Assembly: GCA_003194525.1 (NCBI GenBank)
Contig: NBIV01000005.1
Location: 496,001-560,000, forward strand
Direction of reading: 5' to 3'
Origin: Gracilariopsis chorda
Taxonomy: Eukaryota; Rhodophyta; Florideophyceae; Gracilariales; Gracilariaceae
Length of the DNA: 64,000 nt
Positions 19,802 through 29,588 of this stretch are shown one piece after another. Every line of letters begins with the position of its first letter. Position 1 is the first letter of the stretch. A program made the translations under genes and the position numbers. The notes beneath the pieces were generated by a model that worked only from the letters and a program-made list of their open reading frames with translations, was not told the origin of the DNA and did no database searches.

Positions 19802-20207
19802 CTCCTACGAGAACCGCTGTTTTTTGGTGCATCGTAGTTTTTTTTTGCTGTGGGTTGTTTTGTGGGAGGTCTGTGTTGTAGAGAGCTTTTTCTTTTTGGA
19901 GAGATGTGTACAAAAAGGTGTTGTAGACAGGAGCGGTTCTAACTGCATCTCATTTTAAACCGAGCTTAACATATGATTTGTAAGTCGGGAATTACGCCAA
20001 GGGGCCTGTGTGCCTGTTCTTTTCGTGACAGCTATAACATTCCACTTTGCTAGTCTATTGGACGTGTTTATGAGTAGTACGACGACGGGCAAAGGCAGGA
20101 AGAGGAGGAGGTAGGCTGAACACGATAGTACGGCACGGAAAGTGTTCGAAATGACTTTTATATATAGACGAGATAGAGAGCGAGCCCAGGGGTTCAAAAA
20201 AAGAGTT
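19802..20207. other. tail-to-tail intergenic spacer
   Basis: About 400 bases between the kinesin stop and the stop of the opposite DUF3110 gene. T-rich stretches just after the kinesin stop are compatible with 3' UTR signals. No gene seen. Confidence 0.5.
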
Positions 20208-21059
20208 CTACTGACCGAATAGAGAGTCAAGTTTCTTCCTCATCAAGTCAATCTCCTCCTGCGTCATACCGACATCGGTGCTGCCAGAAGAGAACGGCTG
20301 ATCACCTCTCCACTTGTCCAAATCATCGATAGCGCTCTGTTCAGGCGGTGTGATAAGACTTCCCTTTGGCACGAATCCAAGTCTATACCCGGATTCGCCG
20401 CAAAAATCGGCCAACTCCTTGGTATTCAGCTCGGAGATTTTCGGGGCTGGAAAGTGTTGTTGTTCCAAACACATGGCGTATCGGCGAGCTTCCTCCTTAT
20501 CTTGAAAGGCCAATACAATGTTCTCCTCCGCTATATTCAAACTGTAGATGCCCTCGGAGGAATCGCGCGCATTTGTAAACACTATGACAAATACCTTCTT
20601 CAGATTCTCAAAGTCCTGGAGCAGCTGAAGCACGTCGGGGTCTTCGGAACTTTCGTGAACGGTTGCTTTGGGGGTGATTGTTCCGTCGACTGTGTCTGTG
20701 AGTTCGTGTCCTGCTTTTTGTCGGGCGTCTAAATCGGAGATTCGACGTCTTAACAGTTCAAAGTCGAGAAATGGGGGCGGTTGCGGTTGAGGTTGCTGTT
20801 GTGGCGCGTCAAAAGATTGTTCGTTGTCATTTTGTTGATCTTCTTCTTCGCCGCGTTGAGGGGGATCTTCTTCTTCGGGGGGCGTTGGCGGCGGCACGCT
20901 CATTCGCGCTCGTCGAATTGGCAAACGCGGCTTTCGCACGGGTTCGCTGCGAGTGGCGGTGGCGGCGGACAGACGGGCTGGCGGAATAAAGGCGGTACTC
21001 GATGCCGGCAGCACGAATGCAGACGAGGCGCAGCGAAAGCACGGGGCTGCATGCAACAT
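20208..21059 (-). CDS. DUF3110 family protein, probably plastid-targeted
   Basis: Predicted 283 residues. Residues about 155-235 carry the DUF3110 domain known from cyanobacteria and plastids (VFVIVFTNARDSSEGIYSLN, NIVLAFQDKEEARRYAMCLE, and FCGESGYRLGFVPKGSLITP). The function of the family is not established. The first about 50 residues (MLHAAPCFRCASSAFVLPAS, then basic Arg/Pro-rich) look like a plastid transit peptide. A Pro/Glu/Gln-rich linker follows. The start is the ATG at 21059, the only one that includes the transit-like leader. Confidence 0.8.
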   Translation of the reverse strand: MLHAAPCFRCASSAFVLPASSTAFIPPARLSAATATRSEPVRKPRLPIRRARMSVPPPTPPEEEDPPQRGEEEDQQNDNEQSFDAPQQQPQPQPPPFLDFELLRRRISDLDARQKAGHELTDTVDGTITPKATVHESSEDPDVLQLLQDFENLKKVFVIVFTNARDSSEGIYSLNIAEENIVLAFQDKEEARRYAMCLEQQHFPAPKISELNTKELADFCGESGYRLGFVPKGSLITPPEQSAIDDLDKWRGDQPFSSGSTDVGMTQEEIDLMRKKLDSLFGQ

Positions 21060-21535
21060 GATTAGCGGCGAAAAGCAGGTAAACGAACAGCAACAAAGTC
21101 ACAGCGCGGTGGTGAAGGCGACGTCACAAGCGTGCACAAAGACGGCAGGAGAGCGGTCAGGCGGCTCTGGCACTTGATAAGAGGGTGATGTGTTTGCTAC
21201 GGAGCGCGGCGGTTGTGGAAGATGAAGCGGTGACGGACGATGCAGGTGCGATGTTTGCGGAAAGCGCGAATCACGAACGTACGGTGTTGATGCGCGCGCA
21301 GGTGCATGTCTCAAGTTGAGACTCTCAACGCAGCGCGCGATCCACCAATCTGCGCAGATATGTCTACGTCTACCAACAATTGGCGGCGCGCAGATTCCAT
21401 TCCCCCCGTGTGCTACGTGGCCAGATACGCCACCTGCTGTGCTTGTCGCAGCTGATGTTGATAGCCGCTTTCCTTCCTCGCGCGCTGCCTCCTGCTGTTC
21501 GTGGGGAAGAAGACGACGACGACGACGCTCCCGCG
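21060..21535. other. divergent promoter region
   Basis: Head-to-head spacer between the DUF3110 gene and the ODR-4-like gene, holding both 5' ends. No clear TATA box. If the ODR-4-like gene starts at the in-frame ATG 21455, the spacer is shorter. Confidence 0.45.
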
Positions 21536-22858
21536 ATGAGCGCCAAGCTTTACATTGACGCCGCGCTTCGCGACAGCGTCCCGTCGAACACGTCGGGACT
21601 GCTTCTCGGTACTGAAAAACCCCACGTCAGGATCCTGCAGTTGGTCCCCACCCCAACGACCCCGCCACAAACTTCGCCGCACAAATGGGCACTCGAGCAC
21701 GCCAAGCTTCTCGCCACCATGCTGCCAGGCGGCGTATCAATTCTGGGCGCGTACACCCCGCTCACGCAAACAAACTCAGTAACCCCGACTGCCCAAATTG
21801 AAGCCGCTGCCAGAATAGTCCGTGACGTCGCCGGGTTCGTTAACTGTGAGACTCCACTTGTGCTGTTTTCAGGTGTCAAGGGTCGTTTGTCTGCCAAGGT
21901 GGTTCACTCCATGAAGGATGGACTGAAAAACGCTACCTTGAAAGAGCTCCCTCATTTGAATCATGGCCTTGTATCATTACGAGGAGCTTTTGATGTTGCC
22001 CCAATACACGTCCCCGTGCGTGACACGAGCGACAAACTCCACCTTGAGATCGTCTGTGCAGAGCTGCTGAAGCGCCGATTTCAGAATGCCCTCATGTGCA
22101 TCAACGCAGACAAGCCTCATATAATCGCTAATACTAATAGTCACACTCAGACCACTCTCGCAACCGCCCTGAACTGGCCGGTTGTCGAGACAGGAAAGAA
22201 GAAAACTCTTTCATTCACCTGTCAAGAACCGCTCCAAGTCCGTTTATATCTACCCTTGCATACCAGTGAACAGCGAGAGCAACCTGATATACCCGCCAAT
22301 CAAACCGTTTCTCTCTCGGGACGCTTTTGGTTTGACGCTGTTGTTATGCAGGATGCCTCGCTTTCTGACGCGCTTTGTGCTGTTCGACATGATCTTTGTA
22401 CGTCTTTACAAGCGCGTTTGCAACTCTTACATGACGATGATCATCATCATGATTCCATCCAACAAGACAGCACACCCTCATCTCGTGCGTTGCCTGTACG
22501 CGTCGTTGCTACGCCCTTGGAACATGCCCCGCTTCGAATTCCATTTTGTGATTACATGATGAGGGGAGAGACCGTTCAACATGATGTCACTGACAGGTTG
22601 GTTGAAATCCTTTCGTGGACTTCATCCACATTGAAGGAATACTGCATTGAAGAAAAGGAGCAACCTGCACGAGTTCTTCCCGCAGTTAAAAAGGTCACTT
22701 TCAAAGAACACGCTACACTTATTGAGCCTTCTTCGATGACTCGACTTGACGCCGCTGCAAACGCACCCTCGGACATGTTGGTAAATGCAATCATTTTTGC
22801 TGTAGTTGTTGCAGTTGTCGCTATTGTTGTTAAGGAACTCATCTTGGGCTTCATCTGA
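21536..22858 (+). CDS. ODR4: ODR-4 homologue (tail-anchored membrane protein)
   Basis: Predicted 440 residues, similar to the ODR-4 family, ER membrane proteins that in animals assist receptor trafficking and bind the UFM1 protease UFSP2. Recognisable parts are the N-terminal SGLLLGTEKPHVRILQLVPT segment and KWALEHAKLLATMLPGGVSI, which matches the family pattern HA..V.RMLPGG. The C-terminus has one hydrophobic helix (IIFAVVVAVVAIVVKELI) in the last 25 residues, fitting a tail anchor. The start is the ATG at 21536 (MSAKLYIDAALRDS), equivalent to the N-terminus of relatives. An in-frame ATG at 21455 would add a hydrophobic leader and an Asp run. Confidence 0.82.
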   Translation: MSAKLYIDAALRDSVPSNTSGLLLGTEKPHVRILQLVPTPTTPPQTSPHKWALEHAKLLATMLPGGVSILGAYTPLTQTNSVTPTAQIEAAARIVRDVAGFVNCETPLVLFSGVKGRLSAKVVHSMKDGLKNATLKELPHLNHGLVSLRGAFDVAPIHVPVRDTSDKLHLEIVCAELLKRRFQNALMCINADKPHIIANTNSHTQTTLATALNWPVVETGKKKTLSFTCQEPLQVRLYLPLHTSEQREQPDIPANQTVSLSGRFWFDAVVMQDASLSDALCAVRHDLCTSLQARLQLLHDDDHHHDSIQQDSTPSSRALPVRVVATPLEHAPLRIPFCDYMMRGETVQHDVTDRLVEILSWTSSTLKEYCIEEKEQPARVLPAVKKVTFKEHATLIEPSSMTRLDAAANAPSDMLVNAIIFAVVVAVVAIVVKELILGFI

Positions 22859-22873
22859 CTTCTTTGCTTGCGT

Positions 22874-24112
22874 TCAACTGTTAAGAAGGATTGATATCTT
22901 TTCTCTTAAAGTGAGACACAACTCTTTGAACTCAACTGCATTCATTTGGCCGCGTTGTTGCGCTTTCAACAGCACTACAAAATCACCATGTCCATGACGC
23001 CGTTCCACGAAGGCTTCTATTTCACAGCATTCAAATCCGCTTTGTGGCGGTGCACGAAAGCAACGTGTTGAACATGACGACAACGAGTCCAGAACACTCC
23101 ATTCCATCTCACGAAAACATGAAGATACTACTCCACCAATATCTTCCTCTCCAAGTTGATTAGCGTACTTTCTGCCGGGAACAATCGTAATTTGCTGTCT
23201 CCATTTTGACTGGCCGTCTTCCATGAGCGTCACTTCCGACGCTTCCTCCCCAAAAGACCATGCAACTGCCCATCGAACAGTCCGTCCGCCGGGGCATAAC
23301 ATGGCTGTTTTAACACGCAGTGCATTAATTCGGGATGAACGGAGAAAGGATACAATGTTTGGAACGTCGTCTTTACATCCGATCAAACTGGTGAACCATA
23401 GTACACTTTCCTGCAGAAGAGATTCCTGTGCCATTTTGCGCAGAAAGGCGTATTCGCCACCGTCGGTGAGCAGCTGAGAGTGTGTACCGGCTGGATCATC
23501 ATGTGAATAGAGTTGCGAGAAAAAGGGAGGATTGCATACTGTTAACAACGGCTTCTCGTTGCGAATCTCTTCTGAAAACAGCTGATCATTGCTGACTGTT
23601 TTCAAGACGGTTATGTTGTTAAGGTTGTTATTATTACAGTTTTCACGGGCACTGCGAATGGCTTCATCGTCTATGTCCGTTGCTATGAACTTCCACGACG
23701 GGAAGAGACGGGTTCCTAATATTGGATATATGCAAGATGGCCCGGTTCCAATATCCAATACGGTTATGCGTTGCGAGCGCAGCGTAGGGGGCAGTAGATT
23801 TGCCGCCCATGTTAAGTACTGAACGCGGTTTGGTATTGTCGGCACAAGATGTCCTTTAGGCAAAGATAGATTGATCTTGAAGTGATGTTTGAGAATTCCT
23901 TGAGTTAGAAGCAGCGTCGCCTCTCTAGAAGTGAAATCAATGGTTCTCTGTCCGTTGATAGTTAGCACGTGCTTGGCTAGATCTCTGTCAGCATCGATGA
24001 TCGGTTCAAAGTCAAACCGAGGAGCGTCTAGTATGCTCTCGTCTACTTTGAAAGTTCGTGCCCTCTTTCTTGGGCCGGTATTCTCTCGAGCAGATGTTTT
24101 TCTCCGCGGCAT
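22874..24112 (-). CDS. METTL16: METTL16-like RNA m6A methyltransferase
   Basis: Predicted 412-residue class I methyltransferase of the METTL16/RlmF family. In eukaryotes METTL16 methylates an adenosine in U6 snRNA and in MAT2A hairpins; the bacterial relative modifies 23S rRNA. Visible motifs are VPTIPNRVQYLTWAANLL (family VPTVPLR.NY..WI), the SAM-binding loop VLDIGTGPSCIYP (about 118-130), and the catalytic NPPF at 194-197 followed by F. The N-terminus is basic and may be a nuclear signal. The stop is 16 bp from the stop of the convergent ODR-4-like gene, so the mRNAs should overlap. The exact RNA target is inferred from the family. Confidence 0.87.
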   Translation of the reverse strand: MPRRKTSARENTGPRKRARTFKVDESILDAPRFDFEPIIDADRDLAKHVLTINGQRTIDFTSREATLLLTQGILKHHFKINLSLPKGHLVPTIPNRVQYLTWAANLLPPTLRSQRITVLDIGTGPSCIYPILGTRLFPSWKFIATDIDDEAIRSARENCNNNNLNNITVLKTVSNDQLFSEEIRNEKPLLTVCNPPFFSQLYSHDDPAGTHSQLLTDGGEYAFLRKMAQESLLQESVLWFTSLIGCKDDVPNIVSFLRSSRINALRVKTAMLCPGGRTVRWAVAWSFGEEASEVTLMEDGQSKWRQQITIVPGRKYANQLGEEDIGGVVSSCFREMEWSVLDSLSSCSTRCFRAPPQSGFECCEIEAFVERRHGHGDFVVLLKAQQRGQMNAVEFKELCLTLREKISILLNS

Positions 24113-25192
24113 GGAGTGGGAAAGTACCTCTCCACAAGGAGAGATTGATCACCACAGTCTGGCGCTCCGTCCTCCTTTAGACTCCGATCTCAAAGAAACG
24201 CACATGAGTCACTTGCCCTTCAGAGGTTGCATTATTTGCAGCTCTTGTCGTGGGGGCGTGCATGTATTCGAGCGACGTCCCCCTTTCTGCATTCGCGGTG
24301 AGGCACCTTGTTCGAGAAAAAGCTCTCGCTCTATGTAACCTATCAATCTCTTCGGCCACTATGTGCGCGGCCGGATACGACTCTGACCGTCTCAGTTTGC
24401 CAGACTGGCAATGCCGGACGCTCTCTTCGGCAGTGCATAACTCCTCGGATCAATTTACAAAAAAAGGCTTATCGCATATAAATGGTTTGTGTCATTCGAT
24501 TTTGAGGCGGGCAGATACCCTGCAATCCTTCTATAAAGATGGATCGATGAATGCTAGGAAGCTCTCTCACAACAATACGTTGGCGACACACTCGTTTCCC
24601 GGAACGTCGGTAAATAAATGCAACACAGATCAGTTTCACAGTCAATAGTCCACTATGCAAAGACTCCGTACATAGCTACGAGCTTGTCAGCAGTCATATT
24701 ATTCTACAGAAGCTGACGGCAAACGTACTACTATCCGGAGCTTCAGATTACAACCAATCGCAAATGATAACTCATACGATGAGTAATTGGGTACTACTGA
24801 CCAGAGTTGGAGTGAACTGACATGCAATGTACACGTGATGTGCTTCAAAGACGCTCTTAAATTTCGTAACGCAGAATCAAAGGGCATGCTTAACAAAGAT
24901 TCCTACCAAATGTGTAGTTAGCTTCATTACAACGCCATATAAAAGACCTGGTTTTGTAGGACTACCCTTCGCGTAATAAAGAACAAGTCACATGCGCTTC
25001 GTCGTTTTTCACAGCTCACCTGTTTGCGGACAATAAGTTGTATGATAATCCCAAAGATGTTGCCCATCGTGCGATCAGGTTTCTAATCTTCCCTTTGCAT
25101 TGCCGTGCTGCGCAGATTTTTCGCTCTCATGCGAACTGTGATTTGAGAGCCGCACGTCGTCGAAGAGAGACTCACGTCCTACCTCCTTTGTT
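24113..25192. other. intergenic, no firm gene
   Basis: About 1.1 kb. Minus-strand 24177-24359 encodes a 60-residue frame starting with ATG (MAEEIDRLHRARAFSRTRCL). It matches nothing I know and could be chance or an upstream exon. The rest shows no coding character. Confidence 0.4.
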
Positions 25193-25639
25193 TCACTTTT
25201 CGCTGTTTTCAGTCTCTTCTCCATTACTCACACTTTCCTTCATGTTCTGCATTGTCTGAAACACATCTTTCAAAGCCATGAGTCCCGGAACGTCCTCTAC
25301 CGTTCTAATAGCGACGGATGCAGGCAGCATGCGAGAGATAACGAGCGGGGCATCCATGTCCACTTTCGAATCAGCGTCCCATTTAATAACACGTTTGTGC
25401 GTGATCATCCAAAACTTCTCTCGACTCTTCTTATTAACATGTGGTGATCTGTTGACGCACCATCTGGTAATCTGTTTCGGAGGTGCATAGACTCCACCTC
25501 TCAGCTCTCCACCAGATCTAGTTACTGCTCTTCTAACTCTTTGCACAATGTCCGTCAGCAAGTACTTTCGCACATCATGTGTTTGTAACTTGTACGTAAT
25601 TCTTCGCGATGTGCGCGCCAGAGGATACCGGGTCCCCAT
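25193..25639 (-). CDS. MRPS10: mitochondrial ribosomal protein uS10m
   Basis: Predicted 148-residue S10 protein of the small ribosomal subunit. The central segment PPKQITRWCVNRSPHVNKKS followed by REKFW and HKRVI is the S10 signature (RSPHVNK.SREQF). The basic N-terminus starting MGTRYPLARTSRRITYKL suggests mitochondrial import, and the C-terminal extension is acidic. The start is the ATG at 25639. Confidence 0.85.
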   Translation of the reverse strand: MGTRYPLARTSRRITYKLQTHDVRKYLLTDIVQRVRRAVTRSGGELRGGVYAPPKQITRWCVNRSPHVNKKSREKFWMITHKRVIKWDADSKVDMDAPLVISRMLPASVAIRTVEDVPGLMALKDVFQTMQNMKESVSNGEETENSEK

Positions 25640-26016
25640 CTCGTTCCTGAATTAACGGGACGTCTCCTGATCCGATGAACTCAAAACTCAGCAGGCTTCA
25701 AGGAGGCGCGAGTACAACGTATCGTTATCCATGTGCACTTGCTGAAGCCGATGACATATTAAGGCGATGGTCGCGAGCCTTGATCGCCAATTCCGAGATA
25801 GACCCAAACTGCTGAAGGGTTCCCAGAAATCATGAAATTAATATCACAAAAGAAGAAAAGACAAACAGGGATCCCATCCCCTATCCTTTCGCGAATCAGG
25901 AATGCGCTGTTTTGCTGCTCAGAACTGCATACGTTCATGTTCTTGGCGCCGCAACGAATCCATACATCGCTAAAAAGGGTATAGAAAGAGTTTGGGAGAA
26001 CAGCTACAAAGGTAGA
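25640..26016. other. divergent promoter region
   Basis: Head-to-head spacer between uS10m and CSL4. The CSL4 frame is open upstream to 25912 but has no ATG there and no similarity to the family. No motif stands out. Confidence 0.4.
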
Positions 26017-26604
26017 ATGGAATCTCTGAGAAGTGACATGTACGTCACCCCCGGAGAGCGAGTTGGAGAGGCAGACAAGTTTGAAGCAGGGTATGGCGTG
26101 TGTCAGATAAACAACATTCTGGTGGCCACTCTAGTCGGGACGCTCGTGCAGGAGAAGTCGAAAGGATTTGGGACGAAGCCTACTCTTAAAATCAAATCAG
26201 CAAAGTATTCGGAAGGGCACCCTCTCCTTCCAGATATTGGATCGAAAGTTACCGCGAAGGTAATTCGTGTAACGCCGCGCGCCGCTTCGGTTGAAATTCT
26301 AGTGATTGATGGAAAGCCAGTGAGGGAGGTTTTCAAAGGGACTATAAACCAGCAGGATGTCAGACAAACCGAAGTCGACAAAGTTGAGATTTACAAGTGT
26401 TTTGCTCTTGGAGATATAGTCCTGGCAGAGGTAATCAGTCTTGGCGATCGTCATTCATATTTTCTAAGCACAGCGAAGAATGAACTAGGTGTGATTCATG
26501 CGAAGAGCAAGGCAGGAGTGGTAATGATGCCTGTGAACTGGCAAGAAATGCTATGTCCAGCAACCAATTCTAAAGAGTTCAGAAAGGTTGCGAAAGAAAG
26601 CTAA
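26017..26604 (+). CDS. EXOSC1: exosome complex component CSL4
   Basis: Predicted 195-residue cap subunit of the RNA exosome, the 3'-to-5' RNA degradation complex of nucleus and cytoplasm. The N-terminus has VTPGERVGEADKFEAGYGVC, matching the CSL4 opening (PG.RL...E....G.GTY). The S1-type RNA-binding region covers about 65-150 (IGSKVTAKVIRVTPRAASVE, GDIVLAEVISLGD). The C-terminal segment NELGVIHAKSKAG ... EMLCPATNSKEFRKVAKES follows the family closely and keeps the C-terminal Cys-Pro. The start is the ATG at 26017; the resulting length equals that of typical CSL4. Confidence 0.92.
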   Translation: MESLRSDMYVTPGERVGEADKFEAGYGVCQINNILVATLVGTLVQEKSKGFGTKPTLKIKSAKYSEGHPLLPDIGSKVTAKVIRVTPRAASVEILVIDGKPVREVFKGTINQQDVRQTEVDKVEIYKCFALGDIVLAEVISLGDRHSYFLSTAKNELGVIHAKSKAGVVMMPVNWQEMLCPATNSKEFRKVAKES

Positions 26605-26829
26605 AGCGCGAATAATCGGAGTTTGAAACGGTCCCCACACAAAACGGAGGTATCACCCGTGGCAATGAGTTTGCGCGAACTGGCCGTGAATCATACCAAC
26701 CAAACCTTAACATTTCAAAGATAATGGGAAGTAATCCCCTGTCCTTCAGCATGCGAGACCATAGCTGTTTCGCATTGTGTACTGCGGTAATACAACTTAG
26801 TCTGGAAAGCTTAGGTTGACCAATCACTG

Positions 26830-27589
26830 TCAGAGGTGTGCTCCGGGCGGAGATTCGTTCGACAGGGTGACAGCTCCGATTCCGTTAGCGGTAGCCTCTA
26901 CTGCTTCCTCCTTGTTCCCGTTCGTTTCGTGTGCACCATGTACATCAGATGGAAGTTCTTCGCCGTTGGCGTCTCTGGCAGCTTGTTCTAAAGGCTTGGT
27001 TCGCTTCTCGAGAGTATCGTTGATAATTCCCAACATTTCCTGTAGGATTGAAAGAGACATTGTGTGAGCATACATAGAGCATCTTCAATGATATGAGATA
27101 GTTTGTCAAGGCACATATGTAACGTACGTATAGTTGATTCTCATCATATCGGGAATATACATCGACGATAAGAGGAGTCAGGTGAGCATAGGCGTCTGGT
27201 CGTATATTGGCAATCATAAGCTTTTCGACTTTAGACAGCTTGAATTTCTCTAACTTCTCGTACAGCTTTCGAAGTGAGGACACGGAAACGTTACCTTTAA
27301 AGGAAAGGACGTCGAAATCATGATCGGGGTTAGCTACATAATGTTCTTAAATGCCATCGACAGTGCGTTTGAGACGGTCTTTCGAGCTCTGTCAGGAATA
27401 CTCACCAGCTGGAGAACTTTCGATGTATTGTCGCACCTGCCTCGAAATACTCGCTGTGGAATGCGGTGGCTTGATAACCCCCTCTGGCACATCACGCCGT
27501 GCAGTTTCAAACTTCTTTTCCTTCAGCCATTCGTGAACTTCCGCATTCGTTAATAACCCATCCCCGTCAGGATTAGATAGAATCTTCAT
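26830..27589 (-). CDS. CRCP: RNA polymerase III subunit RPC9 (three exons)
   Basis: Spliced minus-strand gene: exon 1 27589-27406, exon 2 27294-27128, exon 3 27039-26830, 561 nt in total, giving 186 residues. Intron 1 (27405-27295) starts GTGAGT, ends AAAG, and has a GCTAACC branch-like site. Intron 2 (27127-27040) starts GTACGT and ends CCTACAG. The joins keep the frame. The protein matches the RPB4/RPC9 family: LTNAEVHEWLKEKK, VRQYIESSPAG, LRKLYEKLEKFKLSKVEKL, MIANIRPDAYAHL, then ENQLYEMLGIINDTL across the second junction. RPC9 forms the stalk of Pol III with RPC8, needed for initiation. The tail is acidic and of low complexity. Confidence 0.85.
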
Positions 27590-28490
27590 ATCAAAGTCAA
27601 AGAGCCTGAACGATTCTTTTGGCACTCGGATGGTGGGGGCGTTCTACAGTTTGGGATATTGTAGATGTATTGTAATTTGTGTACACAGTCAAACTTGTCT
27701 TCGGCTTCTTTCAGAATGACGGTAAGGCTTTCAGACAAGCCCTCAGATGAGTCCAGTTTCAACTAATAGAGCCCTTTGGATTTTCGTCACCCTGACCGCT
27801 GAGCCCTCTCTGTAGACGACTGCTGTGAGAAGTTAGACGCGTGATCAAAGTTGTGCATCGAGCATGGGTCGCACTCTGCGAGCCGAACTGTGGATCAAAA
27901 ATTTCTCGGTACCAGGTGCTGCTGGCAAAAACACGTCAAATCTGACTCCCAAACATCTGCTAGAATGACGCGGGCGGTGCCCGGCTTTTCAGTCTCTCAC
28001 AAAGCTTTGGTGACTAATTCTCATCCGCATCAGGGGACTGTTGCCAAAATGCACCGCGCCACTCCTCGACTGGTATTGCACTTACCAGGGAGCACTTTCA
28101 CTGAATTGAGAAGGTTGCTTCGCATACAAGGGCTTTATTTGTGATGTGGGCTATAAAACTATGAGCCAAAGATCTTCATTGATTGATACCTTCCGCTGCG
28201 TTGGACTGAAGTGCATCAGAGTGGCCTGGGCACAGGAACAATGGTTTTTTCCTTGCGATCTTTTCACCTCTCATGAGCTCATGCTCGCGAATAAGCGTCA
28301 CCGCGTGAAAGTGTATTCCACAACACTTCCAAGAGCACCCGGTACAAGTACCGCAGAACATTTTACACTGAAAAACTGTCCCCAACATGAATTTGTTGAT
28401 GCTTCCAGGAGACAGACGCTTCATTGTGAGTGATTTTCTTTGCAGCTTGACATCGTCATCACCTGGCATGTGCGATGTGCTTGTGAGTTG
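27590..28490. other. intergenic, no gene seen
   Basis: About 900 bases between the 5' end of RPC9 and the 3' end of the Nudix gene. Short frames occur on both strands but none resembles a known protein. Confidence 0.4.
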
Positions 28491-29144
28491 TCACATGTCT
28501 CCGCATATCTTCTCAGCCAAAGCTTTCAAGTCAATGTTTTCTAGGTCTATCAGAAACCACCTAGTGAAGAGCTTCTCCCCTTGATCAGCTCCCTCAAAAA
28601 TTCTGTCTATCGACCACCATTCCACCTCCTGTACTTCAGACTTGTCAACTACTGGACTCCCATGAACTTTCTCATCATACAGGGCGGCATATAGAGTAGT
28701 GAACATGTGATCGGTGACACCAGCTTCAGCATATCTTTGCCTGGATAGATATGGCTCCCGTACAGATACCAGCATAGTCTTATCAAAGTTGAGGTTTAGC
28801 TCCTCCTCGAGACCACGGACTGTAGCGGTAGCGAAGTCTTCGCCGACAGACAGGTGTTCGGCAACGGACAGATCCCATAATCCCGCGCCGACTTTCTTTT
28901 CAAGGGATCGGCGTTGTAGCAGTACCTCGGGTGGTGAGCCTTGCTGATTGTTTGCATTTTCGGATCTGCGAAAGAGTAGAATATGCGTAGAGCGATGAAG
29001 GAGGCCTTTCTGATGACAATCCCGGCGTGATGCGACTGATACGGGCTCATTGCTTTCGTTCACGACGTCAAACTGTTCATCGAGCTGATCAGCACTTTTT
29101 GAGCCGCTGTGCTCAATGACTGGGTTGTTTGAGGCGGAACTCAT
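28491..29144 (-). CDS. Nudix hydrolase
   Basis: Predicted 217-residue Nudix enzyme. The Nudix box lies at about 95-117: AEHLSVGEDFATATVRGLEE followed by EL, which keeps the metal-binding R-x-L-E-E-E core. Upstream QRRSLEKKVGAGLWDLSVAE and downstream EVQEVEWWSIDRI resemble the IPP-isomerase-like and NUDT3-like Nudix subgroup. The substrate cannot be told. No targeting sequence is obvious; the N-terminal 45 residues are polar and variable. The start is the ATG at 29144. Confidence 0.85.
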   Translation of the reverse strand: MSSASNNPVIEHSGSKSADQLDEQFDVVNESNEPVSVASRRDCHQKGLLHRSTHILLFRRSENANNQQGSPPEVLLQRRSLEKKVGAGLWDLSVAEHLSVGEDFATATVRGLEEELNLNFDKTMLVSVREPYLSRQRYAEAGVTDHMFTTLYAALYDEKVHGSPVVDKSEVQEVEWWSIDRIFEGADQGEKLFTRWFLIDLENIDLKALAEKICGDM

Positions 29145-29588
29145 CTCGCATCAGGTTCGTCGAGATAAGCACGGTGGGACGAAGATCCGGCGTGTGCGGT
29201 ACTGGAGCAGACTTGAGTAGAGTTGAAAAAGCGTCAAACTCTTACAAACAATACCGCGTCATGATGGATCCCTTTTTCCAGATAAACTTACGAGTTCTCT
29301 GAAAAAGAAATTGATCGTAGGTTCGCGTTTGCAGGCTGGGGCGTAACCTTGCTACTCTACTAGCAGTCTCTGTCAGTAGTCTAGTTCTCTCAAGTGCGCA
29401 AGGCGTTCAGTTGCGGTTTGAGCAGTCACGATAGATAGTAGGTACACGAAAACTTTGAACAGTCTGTCAAAGCTGAGATGAAGCATCGTTACTCGCATCT
29501 ATCTACTGTACTAAATGAAATCAGAAGAAGAGGAAGAGAGAAAGAGATACACGAAGAGCTCGCGTAACGTGAAGTGAGTTTAGACATC
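29145..29588. other. intergenic spacer
   Basis: Between the Nudix gene 5' end and the 3' end of the FMN-binding protein gene. A purine-rich stretch lies at about 29515-29560. No gene seen. Confidence 0.4.
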
